Origin: an uncultured Paracoccaceae bacterium
GTDB taxonomy: Bacteria; Pseudomonadota; Alphaproteobacteria; Rhodobacterales; Rhodobacteraceae
Length of the DNA stretch: 35,263 bases
Assembly: GCA_937944395.1 (NCBI GenBank)
Contig: CALDYW010000053.1
Span: forward strand, 1-35,263
Reading direction: 5' to 3'
A program made the position numbers and the translations under genes. The first letter of the stretch is position 1. The number at the start of each line of letters is the position of its first letter. The notes under the pieces are model-generated. The model worked only from the letters and a program-made list of their open reading frames with translations, did not search any database and was not told the DNA's origin. Shown piece by piece: positions 20,575 through 29,362 of the stretch.

Positions 20575-21290
20575 GCCGGCCGCCGCCGGAGCCGGCCGTG
20601 TTCCGCCGGGGGCGTGCCGCCGCCGCCGATGCCGCGGTCGCGGCCGAAGCCGCCTTCCTCGCCTCCGAAACCGCCGCGCGCGCGGTCGGGCTGGCGCACC
20701 TGCTGAACCCGGTCTCGATCGGGTGCGGCCCGACACGATCCGTCACCTCCGTCACGGGCCCGATGCCCGCCGCTTGCTTCCGGCCGCGGCAGGGGTCTGG
20801 GCGCACCAGCGCCGGCACGGCTTCGACGCGCAGACGCCGCGCAGCGACGGCGGCAGCCTGCGCATCCTCGCCGCGCCGGTCCCCCCGGCCGGTATCCGCC
20901 TCGCCGGACCTTGTGCGGCGGTTCCGCGCCGGAAGGGGGCGGCGGCCGGCCTCGGCACCTGCGACGAACACGACGCCTTCGCCCGCGGTCCTTGCCTTCG
21001 CCCGCGGTGCGCGGATCGAAACCCCGCCCCCGGCGCGGGCCACGCCGGTCGGACCTGCCGGCCGCGCCGCCGCGGGAGGCCCTGTTGCGGTGGCTGTCCG
21101 GCCGACCGGCGCCGACTCCCGAACCGCGCCGGGTGCGGGAAGGGATCGTCGGACCCTGCCCGCAGCGGTCGGCGATCGCGGAGGCGGCACGGACGCGATC
21201 TGAACCGGGTGCCGGCGTCCCCATCCGGCGAAGGGCCCTGCCGCCTCGTGCGCCGCCTGCCGGACGCCGCCACCCCGATCAGGTGCATGC
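20575..21290 (+). pseudogene. candidate decayed coding region, identity unknown
   Basis: No single ORF gives a coherent protein, but short stretches in different plus-strand frames look coding: AAEAAFLASETAARAVGLAHLLNPVSIGCG (frame 3), then AAAGVWAHQRRHGFDAQTPRSDGGSLRILAAPVPPAGIRLAG (frame 2). Confidence 0.3.
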
Positions 21291-21355
21291 CTGGGCAGGA
21301 GCCGGAACAGATGGAAGAGAATCGTCCGGATCCGGCGAAAGCATATCATCTGTTA

Positions 21356-21385
21356 TTGACGCCCGCCTTTCCGCGCCCCTAGGCT
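21356..21385 (+). promoter_or_regulatory. candidate promoter for the ABC importer operon
   Basis: TTGACG (21356-21361), 18-nt spacer, TAGGCT (21380-21385), in a locally AT-richer patch 31 nt before the TTG start. Confidence 0.3.
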
Positions 21386-21416
21386 CGAGCCGTCCGAACA
21401 AGGGGGGCAGGGCGGC

Positions 21417-23315
21417 TTGGCACGAGGCGGGCCTCAGGTCGCGACAGGGTCCGGTCCGGCCGCCGCCCTGCGCGGCGGCGCGACCGCCGCTGTCGTCGCT
21501 CTGGGCACGCTGATGCTCTGGGCCGTGCTCCCGGCCGGTTTCGAGGGTCCGCTGATCCTGATGCTGGTCAGCATGGTCGCGGTCGTCGGGATCGGTATCT
21601 ACAGCGGCAACAGCGGCATCGTGAGCTTCGGGCATACCGCCCTCATGGCGCTCGGGGCCTATGCCTCGGCGATGATGACGATCGCGCCGGACGACAAGGC
21701 GCGGCTGCTGCCGGCGCTTCCCGATGCGGTGATCGCGCTGCATCTGCCGCCGGTTGCGGCGATCCTCGGGGCCTGCGCGGTCGTCGGGGTGGTGGCGCTG
21801 CCCGTGGCCCTGCTGATCGGGCGGCTCGAGGGCTCGTCGGCCTCGATCGCCACGCTCGGGCTTCTGCTCATCGTCAACGGCGTGCTGGTCGGCGCGCGCG
21901 ACTATACCCGCGGCAGTCAGGCGCTGTTCGGCCTGCCCATCGCCGTGACCGTGCCGGTGGCGGCGGCCTTCGTGGTGCTTGCGATCCTCGCCGCGCGGGC
22001 GTTCCGAGACTCGCGCATGGGGCTCGCGCTCAGGGCCGCGCGCGAGAACGCCGCCGCGGCCGCCGCCGTCGGGGCCGACGTGGTCCGCGCCCGGCAGGCG
22101 GCCTTCCTGCTCTCGGCCGTCATCGCCGCACTGGCCGGCGCGCTCTACGGCCATTTCATCGGCGTGCTCACCCCCCGGGCGTTCTATTTCGACCTGACCT
22201 TCGCGCTGCTCGCGATCCTGATCGTCGGCGGCATGACGACGATCGCGGGCGCGGCGCTCGGGGCGGTCCTGGTCTCGGTGCTGGTCGAGGTGCTGCGCCG
22301 CCTGGCCGACGGGGGCACCTTCGGTCCGCTGACGCTGCCGCCGGTTTACGGCCTGACCACGATCGGGCTGAGCCTCGCGATCCTCGCGGTGCTCTACCGC
22401 CGGCAGGGCGGGCTTCTGCCCTATGTCGAGCCCGACGAGGTGCTGCGCCCGCCCGCGCGCCCTGCCGTGCCGCCGCCCGCGCCGGCGCGGATCGAGGCCG
22501 GCTCGGGCGAGCTTCGTGCCGAGCGGCTCACCCGCCGCTTCGACGGAGTGATCGCGGTGTCCGAGGCGTCGCTGGTGCTGCGCCCCGGCGAGATCCTCGG
22601 TCTGATCGGGCCGAACGGGGCCGGCAAGTCCACGCTGCTGTCGATGATCGCGGGCTCGGTCCCGCCGACCTCGGGCCGCGTGCGGATCGACGGTGCCGAT
22701 GCAACCGGCCTGCCGCCGCACCGGATCGCGCGGCGCGGCGTGCAGCGGACCTTCCAGAACATCCGGCTGTTCGGCAACCTCAGCGTGCTCGACAACGTCC
22801 GGGTGGCCGCCGATGGCGGGCCCTGGAGCCGGGCCGAGGCGACGGCGCGGGCCTGGGCGCTGCTGGACCGGTTCGACCTGACGGCGCTTGCGGCGCGCCC
22901 CGCGGGCACGCTGGCCTACGGGCCGCAGCGGCGGGTCGAGATCGCGCGGGCGGTGGCGCGGGCGCCGCGCTACCTTCTGCTCGACGAGCCCGCGGCGGGC
23001 ATGAACGCGGCCGAATCCGATGCGCTGCTCGACCTGCTCGAGGGGCTGCGCCGCGACGACGGCATCGGCCTTCTGGTGATCGACCACGACCTGCGGCTGA
23101 TCCTCAGGCTCTGCGACCGGGTGGCGGTGCTCGGCAAGGGGCAGGTGATCGCCGAAGGACCGCCCGAGGCGGTCAGCCGGGATCCGCTGGTGATCGAGGC
23201 CTATCTCGGGCGGCGTCACGCCGGCGACGGACGAGGGCCGGCCCGGTCGGCCGCCACCTCCGGGGCACCGGGGCAGAAGACGACGGACCAGCACGAAAGG
23301 AGAAGGGATCCATGA
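21417..23315 (+). CDS. branched-chain amino acid-type ABC transporter, permease (LivM)-ATPase (LivG) fusion
   Basis: 632 aa: N-terminal LivM-like membrane domain (SFGHTALMALGAYASA), then Walker A GPNGAGKST, signature-like LAYGPQRRVEIARAVA and LLLDEPAAGMN. TTG start. Confidence 0.93.
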   Translation: MARGGPQVATGSGPAAALRGGATAAVVALGTLMLWAVLPAGFEGPLILMLVSMVAVVGIGIYSGNSGIVSFGHTALMALGAYASAMMTIAPDDKARLLPALPDAVIALHLPPVAAILGACAVVGVVALPVALLIGRLEGSSASIATLGLLLIVNGVLVGARDYTRGSQALFGLPIAVTVPVAAAFVVLAILAARAFRDSRMGLALRAARENAAAAAAVGADVVRARQAAFLLSAVIAALAGALYGHFIGVLTPRAFYFDLTFALLAILIVGGMTTIAGAALGAVLVSVLVEVLRRLADGGTFGPLTLPPVYGLTTIGLSLAILAVLYRRQGGLLPYVEPDEVLRPPARPAVPPPAPARIEAGSGELRAERLTRRFDGVIAVSEASLVLRPGEILGLIGPNGAGKSTLLSMIAGSVPPTSGRVRIDGADATGLPPHRIARRGVQRTFQNIRLFGNLSVLDNVRVAADGGPWSRAEATARAWALLDRFDLTALAARPAGTLAYGPQRRVEIARAVARAPRYLLLDEPAAGMNAAESDALLDLLEGLRRDDGIGLLVIDHDLRLILRLCDRVAVLGKGQVIAEGPPEAVSRDPLVIEAYLGRRHAGDGRGPARSAATSGAPGQKTTDQHERRRDP

Positions 23316-24481
23316 CGACGGCACTTCGGACGACGACGACGACCACGGCCGTGGCACTCGCCCTCGCGGCGGGGGCAGCCCAGGCGCAGGAGACGGTGAC
23401 GGTCGGCTTTGCCGCGGGCCTCACCGGCTATCTGGCCTTCTACGACGGCATGGTGATGCAGGGCGCCGAGATGGCGGTGGACGAGATCAACGCCGCCGGC
23501 GGGGTGCTCGACGGGCGGTACACCCTGGCCCTGTCGGTCAAGGACATGCGGTCGGAGACCCCGGCGGCGGTGATCGCCGCGCGCGATCTGGTCGCCGAAG
23601 GGGTGCGCGCGCTGCTGGTGCCCTGCGACGTCGATCCGGCGATCGCGGCGGGGCAGATCGGCCAGCAGGCCGGGATCCCGATGATCGCCGCCTGCGCCTC
23701 GACCCCGACGCTGCCGGGCCTGGTCGGCGACTACCTGTTCAACCTCAAGACCGCCGACAACCTGCAGGCGGCGGTGCTGGCGGAATACGCCCGCGCCCAG
23801 GGCTACGAGACCGCCTACATCCTGCTGTCGCCCGACACGCCCTATACCGACCTGTTGCCGCGCTACTTCGCGCAGGCCTTCGAGAGCCTCGGCGGCAGGG
23901 TGGCGGCGATCGACACCTACGCCTTCGACCAGCAGGACTTCAGCGTGGAAGCCACGCGCATCGCGGCGCTCGACCCGCAGCCCGACGTGATCATGACCGC
24001 CGCCTACGAGCCGCATTTTCCCGCCTTCATCCAGCAGCTGCGCAATGCCGGTGTCACCGCTCCGGTGCTGGGCAGCGACGGAATCGATTCGCCCACCACG
24101 CTCGGGATCGGGCCGGCGGCGGACGGGGTGGTGTTCTCGATGGCCGGCTTCCCGGTCGAGGGCGGAACGCTCGCCGCCTTCTACGACGCCTACGAGGCGC
24201 GCTACGGCGAGGATCTGCCCTTCGCCTTCAGCGCCACCGGCTACGAGGCGGTCAAGCTGCTCGCCGCGGCGATCGAGACGGCGGGCTCGATCGAGGGGGC
24301 CGCGATCCGCGACGCGCTCGATGCGGTCGTGGACTTTCCCGGCGTGACCGGCACGACGATCACCTATGCCGGGCAGAACCGCGTGGCGCTGCGCGACGTG
24401 ACCCTGGTCGAGGTGCGCGACGGCGAGCAGCACTTCGTGCTGCAGGCGCGGCCGGCACCCGAAACGACCCCGAAGCCCTGA
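23312..24481 (+). CDS. ABC transporter substrate-binding protein (LivK/Peripla_BP_6 type)
   Basis: Signal peptide ending AQAQE, VGFAAGLTGYLAFYDGMVMQGAEMAVDEINAAGGV; ATGA overlap with upstream gene. Confidence 0.92.
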   Translation: MTTALRTTTTTTAVALALAAGAAQAQETVTVGFAAGLTGYLAFYDGMVMQGAEMAVDEINAAGGVLDGRYTLALSVKDMRSETPAAVIAARDLVAEGVRALLVPCDVDPAIAAGQIGQQAGIPMIAACASTPTLPGLVGDYLFNLKTADNLQAAVLAEYARAQGYETAYILLSPDTPYTDLLPRYFAQAFESLGGRVAAIDTYAFDQQDFSVEATRIAALDPQPDVIMTAAYEPHFPAFIQQLRNAGVTAPVLGSDGIDSPTTLGIGPAADGVVFSMAGFPVEGGTLAAFYDAYEARYGEDLPFAFSATGYEAVKLLAAAIETAGSIEGAAIRDALDAVVDFPGVTGTTITYAGQNRVALRDVTLVEVRDGEQHFVLQARPAPETTPKP

Positions 24482-24498
24482 CCGGAAGCGCCGGGGCG

Positions 24499-25212
24499 AT
24501 GCTCGAAGTGACGGGACTGGAGGTTGCCTACGGCGCGATCCGGGCCGTCAGGGGCATCGACCTTCGCGTGGGGCAGGGCGAGATCGTCGCCCTGCTCGGA
24601 CCCAACGGGGCGGGAAAGAGCTCGACGCTCATGGCGATCATGGGCGTCGTGCCGCCGCGGGCCGGGCGCATCCGCCTGGAGGGGCGCGATGTCTCGGGGC
24701 TGGCCCCCGAAGCCCTGGTCCGCGCGGGCATGGCGCTGGTGCCCGAGGGGCGGCGCATCTTCGCGCCGCTGACGGTGACCGAGAACCTGGTCGTCGCCGC
24801 GCCGCCCGGTCGCCGAAGGTCGGAACTTGCGGCGGACCTCGAAGAGATGCACGCGCTCTTCCCGGTGCTCGCCGAGCGGCGGACCCAGCAGGCGGGCACC
24901 CTCTCGGGCGGCGAGCAGCAGCAGCTTGCCATCGCGCGCTGCCTGATGGGCCGGCCGCGGATGGTGCTTCTCGACGAGCCCTCGCTGGGGCTCGCGCCGC
25001 AGATCGTGGACCAGATCTTCGACCTGATCGCCGGTCTGCGCGACCGCGGCCTGACGATCCTGCTGGTCGAGCAGAACGTGGACCTGTCGCTCGAGATCGC
25101 CGACCGCGGCTATGTGCTGGTCGGCGGCGAGATGGTGCTGGACGGCCCGGCCGCGGCGCTTGCCGCCTCGGAAGGGGTCGAGCGCGCCTTCCTCGGCCTG
25201 TCGGGGGCGTGA
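24499..25212 (+). CDS. livF: branched-chain amino acid-type ABC transporter ATP-binding protein (LivF type)
   Basis: GPNGAGKSST, LSGGEQQQLAIARCLM, LLDEPSLGLAP, VEQNVDLSLEIADRGYVL. Confidence 0.93.
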   Translation: MLEVTGLEVAYGAIRAVRGIDLRVGQGEIVALLGPNGAGKSSTLMAIMGVVPPRAGRIRLEGRDVSGLAPEALVRAGMALVPEGRRIFAPLTVTENLVVAAPPGRRRSELAADLEEMHALFPVLAERRTQQAGTLSGGEQQQLAIARCLMGRPRMVLLDEPSLGLAPQIVDQIFDLIAGLRDRGLTILLVEQNVDLSLEIADRGYVLVGGEMVLDGPAAALAASEGVERAFLGLSGA

Positions 25213-25219
25213 GGCCGCC

Positions 25220-26104
25220 ATGGATCTTCTGTTCCAGAACCTCGTCAATGCGCTGAGCCTCGGCGGCATCTACGCGCTCCTCGCGCTGGGGCTTGCGCTC
25301 GTGTTCAGCATCATGGGGCTGATCAATTTCGCCCACGGCGAACTGATGACGATCACCGCCTACGGGCTGATCCTCGGCGCCGGGCTGGGCCTGCCCTTCG
25401 GGGCCGCCGTGATCCTGGGTGTGGCGCTGGCCGGTCTCGCCGCGATGGCGATGGAGCGCATCGCCTTCCGCCCCGTCCGCGGCGCCTCGGCGGCCACGCT
25501 CCTGCTGACGAGCTTTGCGGTCAGCGCGGTGCTGCAGGTGCTGTTCCAGAACCTGATCGCTGCCCGCCCTTTGCCGGTCGCGGTGCCGCGGGCGCTGGCC
25601 GGCACGCTCGACCTTGGCGGGTTGCGCGTGGGCGTGCTGCCGCTCGCGACGATCCTCGGCACGGGGATCCTGCTGGCCGCCCTGGCGCTGGTGCTGCGCC
25701 GCACCCGGGTCGGAATTGCCATGCGGGCCGCGGCCATCGACTTCCAGATGACCCGGCTGGTCGGCATCCGCGCCGATGCGGTGATCGCCGCGGCCTTCGG
25801 CCTGTCCGGACTCCTCGCCGGCATCGCGGCGGTGTTCTGGGTGGCGCAGCGGGGGTCGGTCGATCCGATGATGGGCTTCCTGCCGGTCCTGAAGGCCTTC
25901 ATCGCGGTGATCGTCGGCGGCCTCGGCAGCCTCTCCGGGGCGGTGGTGGGGGCGTTCCTGCTGGCCTTCATCGAGGTCGGCCTGCGGGCGCTCCTGCCGC
26001 CCGAACTGCTGCCCTACCGCGAGGCGCTGGCGCTGGCGCTGATCATCCTCGTGCTCCTGGTGCGGCCCCAGGGGCTGTTCGGGCGCAGGGAGACGGTGCG
26101 ATGA
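25220..26104 (+). CDS. livH: branched-chain amino acid-type ABC transporter permease (LivH type)
   Basis: MDLLFQNLVNALSLGGIYALLALGLALVFSIMGLINFAHGELMTI; GGLGSLSGAVVGAFLL. Confidence 0.93.
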   Translation: MDLLFQNLVNALSLGGIYALLALGLALVFSIMGLINFAHGELMTITAYGLILGAGLGLPFGAAVILGVALAGLAAMAMERIAFRPVRGASAATLLLTSFAVSAVLQVLFQNLIAARPLPVAVPRALAGTLDLGGLRVGVLPLATILGTGILLAALALVLRRTRVGIAMRAAAIDFQMTRLVGIRADAVIAAAFGLSGLLAGIAAVFWVAQRGSVDPMMGFLPVLKAFIAVIVGGLGSLSGAVVGAFLLAFIEVGLRALLPPELLPYREALALALIILVLLVRPQGLFGRRETVR

Positions 26105-26913
26105 GCCTGCTCGGCCCCTCGGATCCGCCGCCGGTCGAAGTCGCGAACGCGGCCGGCGCGGCGCCGCTGCTGATCGTCTGCGACCACGCGGCCAACCGCG
26201 TGCCCGCGGCTCTCGGGGATCTGGGCTTGCCGGCCGCGGCCCGTGCGGCGCACATCGCCTGGGATCCCGGGGCGGCGATGATCGCCCGCCACCTCAGCGC
26301 CCGGTTCGATGCCCCCGCGATCCTGTCGGGCTATTCCCGGCTGGTCGTCGATTGCAACCGCTATCCGCACGATCCCGCCAGCATGCCCGAGGTCAGCGAC
26401 GGCACGCCGGTTCCGGGCAACCGCGACCTCGAGCCGGCGGCGCGCGAGGCGCGGCTTGCCGCGCTGTTCCGACCCTATCACGCCGCCATCGCGGCGCGGC
26501 TGGACCGCTTCGCCGCGGCGCAGGTGGTGCCGGTGCTGCTGTCGGTGCACACGATGACCCCGCGCCTCGGCGGGCGCGACCGGCCCTGGCCGGTGGCGCT
26601 GTCCTGGCGGCTCGACGGCCGGCTGGCGCCGGCGCTGATCGCGGCGCTCCGCGCCGGCGGGATCGCCGCCGGCGACAACGAGCCCTACGGCCTCGATCCG
26701 GGCGAGGACTACACCGTGCCCGAACACGCCATGCGCCGGGGTCTTGCCCATGTGCAGGTCGAGTTCCGCCAGGATCTCGTGTCCGGCGCCGGCGGCGCCC
26801 GCGTCTGGGCCGACCGTTTCGCCGACGCGCTGGCGCCGCTGCTCGGCGATCCGCGGCTCCGCCGGCCCGAGCACCACTGGCCCGGAACCGGCGCTCAGCC
26901 GATCCCGGGATAG
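26101..26913 (+). CDS. N-formylglutamate amidohydrolase family protein
   Basis: VCDHAANRVPAALGDLGL, HIAWDPGA, YSRLVVDCNRYPHDPASMPEVSDGTPVPGN, LSVHTMTPRL, VEFRQDL; ATGA overlap with livH-type gene. Confidence 0.88.
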   Translation: MSLLGPSDPPPVEVANAAGAAPLLIVCDHAANRVPAALGDLGLPAAARAAHIAWDPGAAMIARHLSARFDAPAILSGYSRLVVDCNRYPHDPASMPEVSDGTPVPGNRDLEPAAREARLAALFRPYHAAIAARLDRFAAAQVVPVLLSVHTMTPRLGGRDRPWPVALSWRLDGRLAPALIAALRAGGIAAGDNEPYGLDPGEDYTVPEHAMRRGLAHVQVEFRQDLVSGAGGARVWADRFADALAPLLGDPRLRRPEHHWPGTGAQPIPG

Positions 26914-28037
26914 ATCCGCCGCGCGTTGCCCTCGGCGAACAGCCGCACGATCTCGTCCGCGTCGGCGGCCGAGCAGAGCCCGTCGGCCAGCCAGCGGTCG
27001 ATCACCCGCCCGAGCGCGCGGCGGTAGAGGAAGGCGCCGAGGTAGTAGAGCTCGGCCAGCCCGAAGGCGTCCGACGAGAACAGGTACTTGGTGAATTTCC
27101 CCATCTCCAGCGCCTCGGCGAGGATGCCGTCGTAGTTGCCCGCCCCGTAGTTCAGCACCACCCCGGTGTCGTAGTAGACGTTCCGGAACACCTCGGACAT
27201 CCACTGCGCCTCGCGGATGAAGGGGTAGTTGTGCAGGAGCGTGACCGGCACCTCCCAGCCTTCCAGTGCGGCAATGAAGGGGGTGAAACGGGTGGGGTCG
27301 CAGGCGTGCATCAGGATGTCCGGGTCGCCGATCCCGACATGCACCTGCAGGGGCCAGCGCCGCTCGCGGCAGAGGTCGGCGCCGACCCAGAGGATGTGGC
27401 GCAGCAGCACCGGATCGGCGATGCGCCAGCGCCCGGCGGCCTCGGCCGCGCGGAACCAGCGGCCCGCCGCCTCGGCCACCTCGGCCTGCGCCGGCGCGGT
27501 CTGGTCGAAGGCGAAGGAGATGCGGTAGGCCACGATGGTCTTGAGCCCGACCGCCGCGGCCGAGACCTCGCGCAGGCGCGCTGCGAAGGCATCGGCGAAG
27601 GCCGCGGCCGCGACGCCCGAGCGCGCCACCTCCTCGGCCACCGCCTCGATCCGGACGACCTCGGAGGCCGGGCAGCCGGCGATCGCCGCCATCGCGGGCA
27701 CGCCGAGGATGATCTCGGCCCGGTGGCCGGTGTCGATGATCAGATGCCCGAAGCCGCCCGCCCGCATCAGGCGGCGGTTGACCTCCGCCGCGCCCAGTTC
27801 GCGCCGTCGCGCCATGTAGGCCGGGCCGGGCGCCCCCGGCTCGAGGTCGAGGAGCGGCGCGCAGAAGCGCCGGATCGCCAGCCCGAGCGGCTTCTGGAAC
27901 TCGTGCGTGCCCGCAGGCGGCGGGCGGTAGCTTTCCGAGAACAGCGCCTGGAAGGCGGTGTCGTCGAGGTCGCGGTCGCTGATCCCGTGGCAGTGATGGT
28001 CGATCAGCGGGATCGTCGCGATCAGCTCGGCGAGCAT
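26895..28037 (-). CDS. amidohydrolase family protein, similar in type to the FluG N-terminal domain
   Basis: IPLIDHHCHG (HxH), LQVHVGIGDPD, LHNYPF, YYDTGVVLNYG, YLFSSDAFGLAELYYLG, EGNARRIY. 3' end overlaps the convergent formylglutamate hydrolase gene by 19 nt. Confidence 0.8.
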   Translation of the reverse strand: MLAELIATIPLIDHHCHGISDRDLDDTAFQALFSESYRPPPAGTHEFQKPLGLAIRRFCAPLLDLEPGAPGPAYMARRRELGAAEVNRRLMRAGGFGHLIIDTGHRAEIILGVPAMAAIAGCPASEVVRIEAVAEEVARSGVAAAAFADAFAARLREVSAAAVGLKTIVAYRISFAFDQTAPAQAEVAEAAGRWFRAAEAAGRWRIADPVLLRHILWVGADLCRERRWPLQVHVGIGDPDILMHACDPTRFTPFIAALEGWEVPVTLLHNYPFIREAQWMSEVFRNVYYDTGVVLNYGAGNYDGILAEALEMGKFTKYLFSSDAFGLAELYYLGAFLYRRALGRVIDRWLADGLCSAADADEIVRLFAEGNARRIYPGIG

Positions 28038-28038
28038 G

Positions 28039-29358
28039 TCAGTAGGCCTCGCGGTAGCGCGCGCAGACGGTGTCATCGTCGAGCCCTTCCATCATCCCGA
28101 TCTCCTTGCGCTTCACGGCGATCCAGGACTGGCGCATCACCGGCGGCAGGAAGCCCGCAACGGTCGCGTCGGCCTCCATCAGGGCGATCGCCTCGGCCAG
28201 CGACCCCGGCAGCGGCCGGATTCCCAGGCGCTCGCGTTCCGCCCCGGTCAGATCGGCCGGGTCGCGGTCGAGCGCGGGCGGCAGCGGCAGGCCCGCGCGC
28301 ACCCCCTCGAGCCCGGCGCGGATCAGCGCGCCGAGGGCGATGTACGGGTTCGCGGTGCCGTCGGGCACCCGCAGCTCGATGTTGTAGCCGGCGCGCCGGC
28401 GTTCGGGATCGGCATGCGGCGAAGGGCAGATGCGCAGCGCCGCCTCGCGGTTCTGCACCCCGAAGGCGGCATAGCCGCAGGACCAGTGATGCGGACCGAG
28501 GCGGAAGTAGGATACCGGCGAGGGCGCGAAGAGCGCGCAGAGGCCGGGCAGGTGGCGCAGCACGCCGGCGCAGAAGGCGGCGGCGACCGCCGAGGCGCCG
28601 GCCGGCGCCGCGGCGTCGTAGGCGGCATTGCGCCCGGCGTCGTCCAGCAGGCTGAAGTGCACATGCGCCCCGGCCCCCACCGCCCCCGGCGCGGGTTTCG
28701 GGGTGAACGAGGCGCACAGGCCCGCCCGCCGCGCCGCCTCGCGGATCACCTCGCGGGTCAGCACGGCGCGGTCTGCGGCCATGAGCCCGGCCGCCGGGGC
28801 GGTGGAGACCTCGTACTGGCCGCGGCCGTATTCGGGCTCGACCGTTTCGGGTTCGACGCCGGCTTCGGTCAGCGCGCGGGCGATCATGCCGGCGACGCCG
28901 GCAGCCTCGCGCATCGCGGCGAGCGAGAAGGGCGTCTCGCGCGGTGCGCCCGGCCCGGTCAGCAGGAACTCGTGCTCGAAGGCGGCGGCAAAGCCGAGCC
29001 CGGTTTCCGCCCGGAGCCGGTCCAGCGCGTCGCGGAGGAAGCGGCGTCCGCAGCACTCCCAGCCCTGCCCGTCGGCGGTGTTGGACTCGCACAGCACGAT
29101 GTGGAACGGCGGCACGCCGGGCCAGAGGTCGAGCCGCACCTCGGTTTCGGGCGCCGGGGTCTGGCGGACCTCCAGCATCGGGCCCCACGGATTGTCGGCG
29201 ATGTCGTCGAAGGGGGTCAACGCCTGGCCGGCGACCGCCCAGCCCAGGCCGCGCTCGCGCCGGGCGGCATACTGGTGGGCGGGGACCGCGCGGCAGCGCG
29301 TCACGCCCACGTAATCGGACCAGCACAGGTGGATGATCTCGTCCGCCGCCGTCGTCAT
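28039..29358 (-). CDS. glutamine synthetase family protein (GS-like ligase, FluG-C / gamma-glutamyl-ligase type)
   Basis: EHEFLL, EPEYGRGQYEVSTAP, GAGAHVHFSLLD, NREAALRICPS, NIELRVPDGTANPYIALGALIRAGLEG. Confidence 0.88.
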   Translation of the reverse strand: MTTAADEIIHLCWSDYVGVTRCRAVPAHQYAARRERGLGWAVAGQALTPFDDIADNPWGPMLEVRQTPAPETEVRLDLWPGVPPFHIVLCESNTADGQGWECCGRRFLRDALDRLRAETGLGFAAAFEHEFLLTGPGAPRETPFSLAAMREAAGVAGMIARALTEAGVEPETVEPEYGRGQYEVSTAPAAGLMAADRAVLTREVIREAARRAGLCASFTPKPAPGAVGAGAHVHFSLLDDAGRNAAYDAAAPAGASAVAAAFCAGVLRHLPGLCALFAPSPVSYFRLGPHHWSCGYAAFGVQNREAALRICPSPHADPERRRAGYNIELRVPDGTANPYIALGALIRAGLEGVRAGLPLPPALDRDPADLTGAERERLGIRPLPGSLAEAIALMEADATVAGFLPPVMRQSWIAVKRKEIGMMEGLDDDTVCARYREAY

Positions 29359-29362
29359 GCCC

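Noticed and set aside
20575-20720. ROK-type sugar kinase remnant in the orphan region
   Set aside because: ARAVGLAHLLNP is vaguely reminiscent of ROK kinases, but too short and not supported by other motifs.
21279-23357. 692-aa minus-strand ORF
   Set aside because: Antisense to the LivM-LivG fusion; no motifs.
28039-29358. Housekeeping glutamine synthetase glnA
   Set aside because: Sequence departs from GlnA, it is not next to glnB, and it is linked to rpiR and an amidohydrolase; better called GS-like ligase.
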